From Whitmania pigra (Eukaryota > Annelida > Clitellata > Hirudinida > Haemopidae): 64,000 nucleotides of DNA. A program made the position numbers and the translations under genes. The notes beneath the pieces are model-generated. The model was not told the origin of the DNA, made no database searches, and saw nothing but the letters and a program-made list of their open reading frames with translations. The DNA lies in the NCBI GenBank assembly GCA_021613335.1, contig JAJTWR010000159.1, positions 248,001 to 312,000 on the forward strand, given 5' to 3'. Of the stretch, positions 1-13,000 are shown piece after piece (within the stretch, counting starts at the first letter, position 1; each line of letters opens with the position of its first letter).

Positions 1-1706
1 TCAAGGAATTGTTTTTTGATGGGGATTCTGACATTGTATATTTATAGCCATCTGGATTATCCAAATTCAATCTCTTTTCATCTGAAGTAATAGAGTCCCA
101 TTTCATCTCCAAATTCATCAACTATTTCTCCTAGTTTAGTCGGATCTTCTTGTGATCCTCCATTGGTGGTGGTCCGTGCTGTCGCTTAAACTTCAAATAA
201 CTACTCTGAAGTATGTGGCTCATCGACTTAAATTTTTTCCATAATTCGGCATAGTGTTCTATCATTTTCAATAGAATGGTTGGTTTGTGGGTGCTAGCTT
301 ATATGTATGGGTATCTAAAATTGTTAGTGACTTAAATTAATGTATGTAATAAAGGGTTGGCCTTTCCTTAAATGTGGAGATCATAACCAAATTTGAGGCT
401 CACTGGCCTACATTGTTACATATAGTTTTCGGAAACAGTATGAGTCAAAAATTAATGTCATTTTTTTTATTAAAATTAATTAAAGCAATGGTCACATTAA
501 CCAAATTTATATTTTATGAAGTTAAAACGATATATGTGACCTACTTTCGAAAAACATCTGTCTAATCATAACGCCTAAATTAGCTAATACACGAATATTA
601 ATCAGTCCGGCGTCGTTCTAGACACGGGTTTGTAAATACGCGCCCCGTATCACAGAGCCTCGAGGCGCTTTGTGATGGTGCAAGCTGGATATTGAACGCG
701 ATACGTAACGAATTTTAATTTTGCGGTCGTCCGCAGGAACGCTATCCTCTGGGCCAACTTACACGCCAAGTGCCAAAAGCTAGAAGTTTTAGAAACTTGT
801 TGAGCTAAATCCCTTAGGAGGCTTTGTGGAGAACAGGTCATTTCTCAGCCTATAATATTTATGAGGTCTTCCTGGGATTTTTTTGAAAGTTTTTGTTCCC
901 TACTTTCAGGATCATTCGAACGTCTTATAACCTTTCTAGAAATTTATTTATTAGATTAAAGTCCGCTGCATAACTAAAAAAATTTGGACTTTCTGAAATT
1001 GACAAATTCAGGTCAAAGGCCCCTTTTCGATATCATTAAGACTCTTTGCAGAACCCATCTATAATAACTTTCACTAACAGTACTTATATTACATAAGTGA
1101 GTTGTGGAAGTGTAACTACTTACGTAGATCCCTATTATAACAATATGCTTTTGTGAGTCCTGTAATAAAAATTATAAAAAGGGAGAGACCCCTTGAAAAC
1201 GTCAATGGTCGAGAAGATACCACTATTAATTAAATTTATTGAGTGATATAAAGAATATTTGAGTGAAAACTCAGCGGTAATTTAAAAAATAACTGTGATT
1301 CTTGAACCTGGGTCAAACTTATGCAACACACTTCTATAGTTATAAATGTTAATTGCATTGTGCGATTCGCATACTCTAAATTAATTTTCTGTACGTACTG
1401 CATATCTGCATCAGATTTTCCTCTTCATTAAGTTTAGTCTTTTGTCGACAATCAATTTTCAACTTCGCCATTTCAACTGCTGTCTCAATCGAACGAAATG
1501 TGTCGTCACGAAGAAAAAAATTATCTCTGATTTAAACTGAAACGCAATTGCTTCCGCCATATCATAGCTAATTTTTTTAAAACTCTTATGTTGAAGTATT
1601 CTAGGACCGCAAATAGAGAACGTCAGTTTGAGAATTGTTATTCAAAATGACACAAATGACCTCAGAAATTTATGAGTAAAGACACCAGGTCGAACTCTTC
1701 CATTCT
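1..1706. other. no gene recognised
   Basis: AT-rich non-coding sequence. The open frames here are short, have no recognisable domain and show no codon-like pattern. The part around 600-840 is more GC-rich and contains a short palindrome (CCTCGAGG), possibly an old repeat, but I cannot assign it. The remaining 3' part of the neuropeptide F gene may lie here or beyond the window edge. Confidence 0.5.
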
Positions 1707-1722
1707 TCATTTGCCACCAAAT
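1707..1722 (-). CDS. NPF: possible last coding exon of NPF
   Basis: After a 72-nt putative intron, an AG acceptor is followed by A TTT GGT GGC AAA TGA. Spliced to the first exon it gives Arg, Phe, Gly, Gly, Lys, stop, so it would complete GRIRF with a Gly for amidation. It is the only place below 1780 where an AG acceptor is followed by the right phase for Arg-Phe-Gly. Against it: there is almost no pyrimidine tract, and a double Gly with a single Lys replaces the usual Gly-Lys-Arg and C-flanking peptide. The true exon could lie outside the window. Confidence 0.3.
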
Positions 1723-1794
1723 CTTGTGTTAATAGTTATAAATATTAATACACTGCTTAATGTAATTACATCGCAATATTAGATATGTTCTAAC

Positions 1795-1991
1795 CTGATT
1801 CGGCCCTTATAATTATAGTATTTGTTTAGGGCCTCAACGTATTTCTTCAACTCCTCAGCACTGGTGAAAGTGGCTGGTCTCTCAGGAGGATCCTGGAACT
1901 CATCACCGGCAAAGGCGATGCTTGCCAGCATCACGCTCATTGCCAGAACGAGGTGGAATGCCAAAGCAGATCTTTTGAAGATTATTGCCAT
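1795..1991 (-). CDS. NPF: neuropeptide F (NPF) precursor, first coding exon
   Basis: First coding exon of a neuropeptide F/NPY-family precursor, a secreted peptide hormone. From the chosen Met (1989-1991) there is a signal peptide of about 28 residues with hydrophobic core (AFHLVLAMSVMLASIAFA), then a mature region with PPERP, FTSAEELKKYVEALNKYY and the start of the C-terminal GRxRF. The paired prolines, ALN-YY and GR-R spacing match molluscan and annelid NPFs. The exon stops inside the penultimate Arg codon at AG|GTTAGA (phase 2), the family's conserved intron position, which is strong independent support. An upstream in-frame Met at 2039 would put 16 residues before the signal peptide, so I prefer 1991. 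The missing part is the final RF-amide and its processing site. A possible last exon is listed separately. Confidence 0.85.
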
Positions 1992-2627
1992 TTCGCAAAA
2001 TCTTTTATAGCATAAATTAAGTACTGAGTCTTCTCTCACTCGATCCCTGCAACCGTTGGTTCCGACTTAAATATTTAATATAATTAAGTTAGATTCAGAG
2101 AGCAATCGAGTACAGATAAGAACATGTTAATTTGCGATACAAAAACTAAGGCTATAAGTTACGCCGTAAGCAGATAGGGATCAGATTTAAATTAACTACT
2201 GAATACTGTGGGAGCTACATGAATGATAACTAAGTTTAAAAAATTTCAGACTTTGAGGCCTACGTAGAAAGCATACGCCGTCTACCATCATTCGTATGAA
2301 CCATTGGATGCTCTCAGATAACATTAAAACCTCAGCAGCCTTTACACCTAATACCGAAGGTCTCCCCCCACAAAACATGCCCAAGAACGTCGTAACAGGA
2401 GCCTCTGACTCCAGACAGATGGCGATGGTTAAACTGTTACAATGTCACAACTAACCACCACAGCCCAGATGTTCCGCTCAAGTTTGATTGTCAGGTCAAT
2501 CACATCCCAATCAAGACATTTGTGACAAGTCCTATATTTCATCAGTCATATCAACCATTTAATTAAGTGCAACAGATAAAGTGAAAGAAAAATAAATTGT
2601 AAGTCTGTCAAAGATAAACTGCATGAT
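1992..2627. other. spacer upstream of NPF, downstream of NASP
   Basis: Holds the 5' flank of NPF and the 3' UTR of NASP (both on the minus strand). I see no coding potential or clear regulatory motif. Confidence 0.5.
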
Positions 2628-4603
2628 TTATGCTTGGGTTTCAGAGCTTATCGAAGTTTCGGCAGACTCTTTGGTTTCAGCTGTTTCATCAACCTTAAAC
2701 TTCTTGTTATTGCTGGGTTCCTCCACATCAGATTTTCGCTGCAAACATCAAAACGTTTAATTATTGCATATCCATGACAACGAGCATGCTATCAATTACC
2801 TTCTTCCGGACCAAATGCGTAATGACAGTTGCAGAACTTCCTCCCTGATTAAACAATAATTGGATTGAAATGGCAGTTCAACAAGAGACAAAAACACTCA
2901 TAACAACCTCTGCAGATGCTGTTTCACTGCCAAAACCTTCAAGAACACCTTCATCTTGCATTTTAATGTTGTTCATTTCCTCACAGCAATCTTGAATCTG
3001 AAATTTCATCTCAAATTAAGCAACTAGCACTTAGACTGACTCCATCCAAACAAACCTTGTTCTTTATGTCAGGCACCAGAGAGGATAGACTTTCAATTTC
3101 TGCTTTTAACCCCTCAATTTCATTCTCAGCCTCACTTGATGATGATTTCTCTTCCAACTGTTGTTGGCAATTCTTGATCCTGGTCTCTATGACCTCCAAG
3201 GCCTCCTCATAATTAGCTTTAGACAAGTCATACAAGCATTTGTATCCATAAGCCAATCCCAACTGATATGAAACTTCAGCAAATCGTCTGTCATCAGCAG
3301 AAAGAGCCTTTTTGAGAAGATCTTTGCATTTAAAATAGTCTTCAATGGCAGAATCATATGTTTCTGAAAATATAAAATAATTAAAATACTACAATACAAT
3401 TAAACAGTTTACCTTAACTCGTCTAAATCCAATCATTTCAACCAAGCCTCACCAGATTCAACTCCCACTTCTCCCAACTTCAGAAGACAATCTGCCTGTT
3501 TGAGTTGTATCTCTTTCAACTCATTAGACTCCTTCACTTTATCATTGAGACGCTCATATTCCCTACATATCCATAATTAACATATCGATAATTACTGCTC
3601 ATAATATATAATCATTGCTTAAATAACCTACTTTTCATAAATTGTTCGAGCCAACTCCAGAACTTCCCATGCCAATTGGAGAGTTCCAACTTCTGCACCT
3701 TCCTCTGCGTTGTCTTCAGAAGTTTCTTCAGAATTATCTTCGGCATTCTCGGCTTCGTCGGCATTCTCAGCTTCATCGGCAGTATCAACTCCTTCCGCTG
3801 GCTCCTCTTCAGAGTTTTCTTTGTCTTGAGCCTCCGCTACGGTTTCCTCTTCAGCTGTTGTTTGCGTTTCACTGATATCTTCTATAAAATATTTAAATTT
3901 ACAAGTGAAACGGTCATGTGAGACATGTTTGAAAGCAAATGATTATACAAAACCTGTGGTTTCAACATCCTTTTTGTCATCTCCAACCATGGCCTCAATT
4001 ACTTCTTCACTGATTTTCTCCTTCTCCTCAGCTATAAAATACAATAAACTAATTGCAAACACCAATGACGTTATGAAGTTGACCACATACAGTAGCGTAG
4101 AACCATCACTGAATGCAATAAAGGCAATTAATTTACCAGTTGTACAGTCTTCCTCAACGAATGTGTCTTCACCTGTTACATCTTCCTCGGGCAATGAATC
4201 GTTTTCTTCACCAACAGCTTTCTCAGCAACTAACATTAAAGTTATAACGTTATTCTCAACTAAAATACACATATTTGACCATTTATCTACTTACTGCCTT
4301 GAAGAGCGTTTCCAAGCACTCCATTTTCTATCCTAGATTGTTCAAGCAGTGCACTCCCATAACCAAACAACGACTCGGCACATTCGTATGAAGTCTCGCC
4401 AAATTTGTGCGACCTGCCAATAACGGAGAACGTGAATAGCGACGATACAAAATATCGTATATGGCTGATACTTACAGAGCACCACACGCTTGCTGAAAAT
4501 CAGAAACGGCCTTCGGAATATTTTTGAGTCTCAAATTCTTCCATCCTTCGCTAATAAGAGCATTAATCTCTGCACTGGTTTTATCAACCCCTTCAAATTC
4601 CAT
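2628..4603 (-). CDS. NASP: NASP-like histone H3-H4 chaperone
   Basis: Nuclear autoantigenic sperm protein homologue, a chaperone of soluble histones H3-H4 in the nucleus. Ten exons give 443 aa: 4476-4603, 4295-4413, 4137-4229, 3954-4031, 3632-3881, 3453-3562, 3056-3363, 2908-2997, 2800-2844, 2628-2738; every junction is GT-AG and phases agree. Order of features: N-terminal TPR ([14 protein letters not shown]), TPR2 with the family signature ENGVLGNAL, a long Glu/Asp-rich insertion (exons 3-5) that interrupts TPR2 as in vertebrate NASP, a helix with [11 protein letters not shown], then the SHNi-TPR with [14 protein letters not shown] and [12 protein letters not shown]. It ends in a coiled segment and a basic tail (NNKKFKV) that may be a nuclear signal. 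It is shorter than mammalian testis NASP and close to the somatic form. The same-strand neighbour upstream is the GGT-like gene. Confidence 0.95.
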
Positions 4604-5391
4604 CTTCAGGTACCAAATAAAGCAAACCGGAGGAAAACGAACTCAACAAAGTAAAATAAGAAATTGCCGCGAATGCATGTAACTGGGTGAGAGTGTGAAT
4701 AACATGTAAACCTTTAAAAAACAAAAAATTGAATAAAGTAATATTTACGTGTTATATTTAAATTTTAAATTAAATGTTTAAAATTAAAAACACTATAAGT
4801 AACTTTAATATTATCTGCTTATCTGTCTATTACTATTAATAAATAAATTCTATTATTAAATGCTTAAAACTATTAAAAATTTGTTGAGATCAATAACACC
4901 AGCGAAAGCATTTTGGCGCAAATTTTTCACCCGGTTGCCATTTTGTCAATTGATAGCTTCCTCGGTTTGCCGCGATAAAGGATTTGATTTGTTTTTTTGT
5001 TGGTCAGGGTGTATGGGGGTCGACGAGACTGCGTTTAGTTCACGTTTAGTCGAAGATATGCGTGACTAGACGCATACTCGTCTACAAACGTAGCCCTTAA
5101 CACGTGTAGATTTTTCAACTATGTCCCCGAACTTATTGTTTCGTGAACAATACCTCGATGCACCGGGATCGCGCTGAATTATTATGTAGGAGAGGATACA
5201 ATGCACGTGACAATTTATGAGTGATTTTTTAAAACATTAATCAGTCTGCTTTTGAAATCCATACAGAAAAGTGTACTGAATGGATTCTGTTAGTTAACTT
5301 TGAGACATAATTTGTGGGTTAATGTGATTTTCTATTTATTAGCTTTGTAGAATGTTATTCTAAGTTTCATCAAAATAATCTCCAATAGTGG
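4604..5391. other. intergenic, NASP promoter side and GGT-like 3' UTR
   Basis: About 790 bp between two minus-strand genes. It must contain the NASP promoter and the 3' UTR of the GGT-like gene. No domain or repeat is recognised. The 69-aa plus-strand open frame at 4860-5069 looks fortuitous. Confidence 0.5.
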
Positions 5392-8300
5392 TTAAAAACT
5401 AGAAATGTTGCTTGTAAATCCTTTAGCGATTGAGTTTATTGTTTCTTTGTCTTTCCATATGGCACATATATTGCTGATGCTCTCCAAAGATGTATTTTTT
5501 AACGAAACGATATTCTGGTGACCTTTGTTTAATAGCATATCCAGGATGTCACTTGGAAAGTCATCTGTCATTAAAAAAGGAATATTACTTGCATAAGGCC
5601 ATATAAATCAGCAGTCTGCTCTGAATTAAAGTCAAAAAAAAAATATAAAGTACCTTCATAGAATAAGTTGTCTCCTACTGCAAATAGCTTTGGAATAGCA
5701 ACAGATTCTGAGATATTTGTGGATTTTCCAAAGTGGTTAAGCATTACTTGAGCTAGACCTACAAGATATGTTCTTTCTGAATTACTAATTATGTCAATGT
5801 GGATTAAGGTAGTCCTAGGAATTAACATTTATAAAGCTATTTACAAGACATTTAAATTACAGGGTTAAGCCATAAGTTTAACTGGGGTTAAAATGATGAT
5901 TAACAAACAATAATTTCCAGAAGTAAAATAAAATGTGAGGGTGACAGACACCCGGTGTATTCCTATATTAATTAGTTATTGTTGAGTGTCAACATTTGGT
6001 TTAATTTGGCAGTAGAAATAACTTGGTAATAGTGTGGATCTGATATGCCACAAATAATTAAAAATCATGTTCTAATATCAAAACAATTATGGATATCGTG
6101 TAGCATTACAAGGATTGCTGAGGCTAAGATACTTCCTAAAACTGATTATGGGTAAAGTGAGCCTGTTGCGAACCAATTTGAAAAAGTAATTCAGATGATT
6201 CTCAAAGTTCATGCATGGAAATGACGTGTTACAACTAAAGATTTATCAAAGCCTCACTTATGTAGTTTGAGCTTGCCATAGCAAATCTTAGTGCACAGGG
6301 CTTGAAGATGTTGTGGGCAATCAGAGTGCTGGTCTTTTCGTAGAGGCGCAAATTTTCTCCAACGAATGATGTGTTACCATGCCAGCTGACATTGTAAAAG
6401 TAACGAGATTTTAGGTAAAATGACTTGAAAGAAAAACAGTGATGTCAAAATTGACTTTGAATAATTTATTTTGAAATAACTTAAAAGTCTTACATTGCAA
6501 TTGAGATAATATCATCATTTGGTCCAATTATGGAAACGGTCAAAGTTTCTAATTGTTCAAGTATCCCAGAGTCAACTGCTGGAAGAACTTGATCATCACT
6601 TATTCGAGATGCTAGGTATCCAGCCAGCTCATTCCTTAGATAATACACAGTAAATTAATTCTAGATGGATAATAAAATAAAATCTGATTTTTGAAATGAT
6701 TCACCATGAACTTTTTTTTTGAGTAATGTGAAAAATTAATTAAAAAACAATTGCTAATTTCACGAAACCAGAAAACAATAAAAAATTCTTCAATTGGTTT
6801 TTACAGAAATACAAAAATGTTATTGGATTTATGAGAATAAATTTACCATTCATCTGTGGATGTTTGCAATGAAGTTATGTTTTGCAAGTTTATTTCAATC
6901 AGCTTTATGGCCTGTTTAAAAACAGATTTTAAGCCTAATTGATATCATTTAAACTTAAACATATTTAGCATTTAATTTTTTTTATTCTTGGTATCCTGAC
7001 TGTTTGTATTAAAAATAAATATTTGAGGTAAGTAATTGAAGATTTGTTTAGTTAAAATCTTGACATCCAAAGCTTTGACTGATACAAAGGACTCTACATG
7101 TACTGAAACAGTGTCTAACTTAATATATGATGATGATTAAAAAGTCCAATCACACCTCCACAAAGTAATGATAGAAATCTGTTGAATTCCACTGCAATCT
7201 TCCTGATGATGTCACATTTTCAAAGATGCTCATCAACATGAAAAGGGACGAACTTGGCCAGACGAGCACATTCTCCACAAAATAACCTGCAATCAATCAT
7301 TTTCAATGTTTAAACATTAAAAACAAAAAAAGTTTATTTACCTATCTTTATTTATTTTATTTATTTCAAACAAGGTAACATGACGGTAGCATGTATGCAA
7401 ATAAAATAATATAAAAGAGCTGCACTCACAAAACCTAAAAATAAATTTGCCACCAAGAAAGAAATTTTCATCAAAGTTTTTTGAATCCAAGATATTGAAT
7501 TAAATTGAGTTCACAAGATGCCTAGTTAAAGCATTGAAGTTATAATTTATAGATAAATTAAATTAATCTGTTGCAATGTAATGAAGTCCATGCAGTTAAA
7601 TGAACCTTTAAACGTAAACCTAAGAGGATCTGCAACAGTAGGTTTGTAGGACTTAAAATCCTCCAGTTGAGATGCACTTATGCCCGTCCAGTCGGCCTTA
7701 AATGAGGAAAATTTAGATCATATTATGTGGATTACATGGCTCGCATGCAACTTGACCACTTTTAAGAGATAGTCGTTGTAGAAATAATCGATCCCTTTTA
7801 ATGACAACTCGTTCAGCAATTCTATAATCTCCACTGAATTTGAATCTGTGATTTTTGCTATAAGCAGGACAAGTTCAGAATTATTTCAAATTTCATCTTT
7901 GTTGTTTTGTGTTGTATTAACAATTTTGTAGTACAAAGTAAAACAATCTGATATAATGATTAATAAAACTATCAAAAAGTTTATTGATGTTACATCAATT
8001 AAAATTAGAAGATGGTTAACATCTGTAAATTACCTTCACGAAAATGGCTGACAACTGGTTGAATAACGTCCTTCCATTTCAATCTAAGAAACCATTAAAT
8101 GGATTCATAACCAATTGATTCATAATTAAGTCATCGAGCAAATGATGACCTTAGTACAAATATTAACACTATAAATGCATTTATGTTTTTAAATTAATTT
8201 TGAATACATCTAAATAAATACTTTAAGCCTTGAATTAGCATGATTAAAATTAAATATTGATGACCTAACACTCTTCTAAAAATATTTTACCAGATACTAG

Positions 8301-9539
8301 AATTTGTACGATTTGAAGTTTGTAATGTTGTGCAATGTGGCTAAATTGTAGGGCTACATCACTAAGCATTGTTCAACTCTTCCAATGTTAATAGCCAACA
8401 ATTACACAAGTAAACTTAGAACACTTATTACCTAATTTTTAAATGTTATTCAGTCACAAAAATTTGAATAGAATGAAATGCCGACACATACAGTCCAAAT
8501 TTCTCATGGGCAACTGCAAGTCCCTTCAAAAGAGTTGGGTCTTCTACTGCATAACCTTTGCTCTGATGAGTGAGATTAGACTTGTGTTGAAGACAATTGT
8601 AAAAGAAAAATTTTAATTTAAAGCAAAACCATACGGTCTGGTCACGAGCATTTGAACTGAAATCAAGTGAATGTGATGAGTTTTTTCTTTGGTCGTGTAG
8701 TGTCAAGACTCCACATCTAAATAGCAATGGCGCATGGCTTCATTAAGTTGTGGATCAAATGGATATCTAATTACTTGGTAAATGCTTGCAAAAGCAAATT
8801 AAAAGAGAAATTTCATTAATTAGACAATATTAAATGAAAGTTGTTTGTTTAAATCACAAGCCATTTTGTAGTGATTGCGAATCATTCGGTTCACAATAAA
8901 GAATTTACCCCAGAATGACACTCCGATCATAAATTGATTCACACAAGATGACTGCAATGGATGAATCAACAGCAGAACCCCCTGATTTGAGAATCTGACT
9001 ACCAATATCAGAGCATGGCATACTTCTACTGGAAACAACTCCATGTGGAATGACTTGGGGAGGTCCGAGATATATTGTGAGAATCAATGCAATAGCCACT
9101 GATACTCCAAAAAATATGCAAATGGTTATGATTGTTCGTAATTCATCTTGGATGTTGTTATTACTGTAAAAATAATTAAAATGTAACTTCTAAGGCCTTG
9201 CTAAATATTTAGTTAGAAATGCGGCTATGGTTTGATGTAAACGAACATCGTTGACATTTTCTTGTCATGATCGCTTGTTTGGAAGGATGATTCAGTTGTT
9301 TCGCTATTTAGCTTTGAGTTACTGTCGTCTCTTTCCTCATCTTCTGCATAAAAAAATACATGTGAAATATAAGCACGATGCGACGTACCATTTGTTTTCG
9401 CAAGGATCAGTGTTGAAGGCATCAAAATTAAATTATAAAAATTTTGTAAACATTGAGAAATGGCAGAGCACCCGCCAGCAAACACGAAAGCCCTGTTATC
9501 TTGTAAGTCGAAGTTAATGTCATCGATGGGAGCCGCCAT
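5392..9539 (-). CDS. GGT7: GGT6/7-like gamma-glutamyltransferase homologue, probably non-catalytic
   Basis: Type II membrane protein of the gamma-glutamyltransferase family, about 548-551 aa (human GGT7 is about 660). Exons: 9389-9539, 9343 to about 9256 or 9247 (donor uncertain), 8909-9163, 8635-8716, 8492-8562, 8034-8083, 7760-7857, 7606-7696, 7156-7286, 6847-6911, 6494-6634, 6258-6385, 5654-5776, 5392-5564. A polar cytoplasmic tail of about 80 residues precedes one membrane segment and the GGT7-like IYLGPPQ, then HGVV, CSDIG and GGSAVD of the GGT fold, later NISEIGPND-type strand IIGPND and GLAQVMLNHF. The carboxylate-binding Arg (FRE/ARE in relatives) reads DFSSN. The catalytic Thr position reads L-E-T-L-T-V, and the following serine/Asn and LNNEMDDF blocks are absent; the intron there (6386-6493) is too short to hide them. 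A family member without transferase activity is my inference. It is divergent with the ROCO gene. Confidence 0.85.
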
Positions 9540-10091
9540 GAATTACTGAAAGCCTCTTTAAACAATTTCACTCGGATCTGTCTTAACACTCCACGTCAAA
9601 ACAACCCAACGTTGTGACAAAGCTTTCGGACAGCTTTCGTCGAAATCTCATTATGTTTATTTTCTGATTTGCATTTTTATTGCAATATTCGGATCACTAT
9701 AATTAGTCTCGTAATTAGTAAGGTTTCTGAAAGATGGCATGAAGGATGCCTAATTAATTCAATTTAACACACATGAAACAACAGGTGAGCACCCATTGAG
9801 CAGCTACCGAATCGCGGTAGCTTCGTAAAAGTTACTAAATACTTGGCATTATTATGAACATTCGACGTTTCACTGGGACTTGTGATACATTGTATTTGTG
9901 AGCATTAAACGTGATATTATTTGAGAGGAACACATTCTTATACTATTAACGCATACTGCTCAGATTGGATTGCCTTGTAATGTAAATGTTTTTGTTGAAT
10001 TTATCAGGTTTTCAGTTATTAAAGTCTGACGAACTACTGACAAAGTTCTCGTGACAATTATTTGATTCACATAAGGCAATTGTTTAGAAGT
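9540..10091. promoter_or_regulatory. divergent promoter region, GGT-like / ankyrin-ROCO
   Basis: 552 bp between two start codons pointing away from each other, so the promoters of both genes must lie here or in untranslated exons. I see no clear TATA box or other defined element. No room is left for kinase-domain exons upstream of the ROCO gene on the plus strand. Confidence 0.55.
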
Positions 10092-13000
10092 ATGGAAGCA
10101 ATAAATTCTGTTCAAGAAAAGGAAGACACGTCTCACCAACTTCTCGTAAAAATGTTATTCGATTCTTGCGCTGAACAAGGCGATTGTGAAATTTTTGGAA
10201 CACTACCAAAAGAGATTAATGTAAATAATCTCCATAATTCGGTTAGCAATTATTTGAAAGTAATATGAGTAAATTTTCCGAATTATTTTTTTAATGAAAT
10301 CCAATGTTCTCAACCGGAGTACTTTTCAGCACGGCTAAATTTCGTTTTAGAAATCGATTTATATTAAGTATAATAAAATAGCGATTTACAGAACCAAAGC
10401 TTTTATTTGGACAGGCTGGAGAAACTCTAGCACAAATTGCAGCGAAGAATGGAAATGTAAAAAGTTTGAAATTTCTTGTGAAAAGTGGTGCTGACATCAA
10501 TTCGCTTGATCAGGTTAATTAATATTTACCTATGCTTTGATTTAGTAATTTTATTGCCAATGAAGATACTGTTTAATGTTAAACGTTTTCTGGCTGAGAA
10601 AGCCTCATTGTGAATCCTGCTCATTATGGCGAGGCATTTTGAAGGCAAAGACATAAAAAAATGAAATTTTAAAAAAATATGTTAAAGTAAACCAAAAGAT
10701 ATTTGGCTGATTCTGTTAAAAGTTCTAAAATTAATTCATTCGTTTTTTTCACTAATTAATTTGAAATTAAATTCACGATCCCCATTAGGATGGAAACTCT
10801 CTCCTCATGTTAGCTCTCAAAAGTCACCAGGAACTTATGGCTTCATATCTTCTGGAACTTGGGATAGATTTGAAAGCAAAAGACAAGGTGGCGATTACTT
10901 CTCAAAATGTTTTTAAGAACCCTCTTCTAATAATACATTAATAATCCACTTTTGTTTTTTAGAAAAGCAACGAAACCGCCCTGCATTTTGCAGTCAGGTG
11001 TTCATATGGAAAGTTGGTTGAGTCGATGATATTGGCGGGTGCTGAAGCAGACTCCCAAGATTTGGTATTTTTGCATTTGCTCACATTTCTGAATGTCACG
11101 ATTTCACATTTAAACATTTGATTTTTATCTATTTGTGTTTTCATTTCAGAGGGGCATCACGTGTCTTCATATAGCTTGCATGAACAAAGACCTTCCCATC
11201 GCTTGCATGTTGATCCACCTCGGTGCCCGCACTGAAATCCCAAACAACGTGAGAAATCAAAGACAACATTAATTGCCATTAATTAATAACACCAATAGCA
11301 GAATAAGCTCATTTGCTAATTGCTGGCAGAATTATGAAATCTTGCAATCGATAGAGATATTTATTTGAATGGGTTTGATAAAATTCTTACGATTGATTAA
11401 AAAAACAATCAATAAGAGCACATTGAAAGCTTTGATTTTTCATCTTTTTTCTTTTGTTGAAACTGCAACACTATGAAATTCGAAGAAAAGTTAACTGATA
11501 TTTATGAGCAAATATTATTCATTTGACATTTTTTTTTGCAATGGCATTTTTAGGAGCACGCAAAAAGCAAGTGATAAAACAATATTAAGATCGATATTAC
11601 AAAGCATTGGTTACAAGCTAAATATTACATGCGGTGAAAAAATTGTATAACATTCAACTAGATCAAATCATTTTTCTGTGAATGTCATTGTAAAAGACAT
11701 GATTTTTAGCAAGAAGAAACTGCTTTGCACGTGGCATGCAAGAAAGAATTGTTCCCAGTTGTTGACCTCATGTGTTCAAGGGAGTGTCCGATCAACGAAC
11801 CTAACAAGGTCTTTTCCTCGCTCTAGACTCTCGTGTTGCAGGAGAATATTCATTAGTTTCTTGTTAACAGCTTGGAAACACTCCGCTTCATTTGGCGGCA
11901 AAAGCTGGAAACTTGGATATAATTCGACTATTGCTGCTTTCTGGTGCAGATATCGACATCTTCAACAAGGTTTACAAATCTTGAAGTCTAAGGTGTAAAC
12001 TATTACTAGGAAATGCTATTGGGAAAACTATTGCTTGCAACTGCTAGCCAAAAAGAGCGCGGTGCTAAATTCAATAAAAAGTCCAAATCATCTCAGTTAT
12101 GCAACGGACTATAATCAAATAAATAAATAAATAAAAAATTCAATAAATGAAATCCTCGATAAATCCAGTTCTTCCTTATTATATTATTTATGAGATGTCT
12201 AACACTTCTAATGAATTTAGTTTCGCACCAAAAACAAATACTGACTACTGTGTAACATTTTTGGATGAGGCGACGAAAAAGATGTTGCATAATAGAATGA
12301 ATTTTAACTATTAAAGCTCCATATTTTAGCATAATTTGATCCTCAATAACAGTTGTACCGAATATAATATTTAAATTACTAAGCGTATTATATTATTATT
12401 TAATATTTAAATTATTACAATAAATTACAAAAAATAAATTTCTTCGTAGGACGGACTGAGAGCAGAGGACGTAGCTTTAGTTCAAGGTCACACCGAGGTT
12501 TCAGACCTCCTATCTAAACTTGGAAATGTAGGTGAACATGGAGAACTTTAAATGAATCAATAACCAAATAGTTGATTTAATCAGCTGATCAACCAAGACA
12601 AAAAAATTAAAAATGATAAAAATGAAGTACTTGAGAACTTAAAATTATTTAAATTAATTATAGTATAACATAATTTTCTGAAAATTTAGTATAGTAATTT
12701 AATTTTGTTTCATCATCCAGTCAATAGCTACGGACAAACTGAGTCCTTTGAGGGATCAACTAAAACGCAGGCATCCGATGAATTCGATAAAAGTGAAATT
12801 GTTTGGAAACAAACAATCAGGAAAAACCGCTCTCATTGATTCTTTGAAATGCGGGTTTTTATGGAGTTTTGTCAAGAAATTCTACAACGGTTTGGATTTG
12901 GAAGAACCGCAGAGTAATTATGTATTAATAAATTATAGCTGAAATTATTAAAATATTAATGCGTATTAACTTCTGTCATTTTAAACTATTTAACATGAAC

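Noticed and set aside
3642..4336. Long plus-strand frames opposite NASP
   Set aside because: Antisense shadows of the Glu/Asp-rich NASP exons, whose codon bias keeps the other strand open.
4860..5069. 69-aa plus-strand frame downstream of the GGT-like gene
   Set aside because: No domain, no conserved start context, in a spacer between two minus-strand genes; looks fortuitous.
5777..5828. Earlier acceptor for GGT-like exon 13 (TTCCTAG)
   Set aside because: Its phase does not match the end of exon 12 and leads to a stop; TAATTCAG at 5777-5778 keeps the frame and the family alignment.
9540..10091. Possible upstream kinase exons for the ROCO gene
   Set aside because: No frame in the 552-bp spacer shows kinase motifs, and the next gene upstream is on the other strand.
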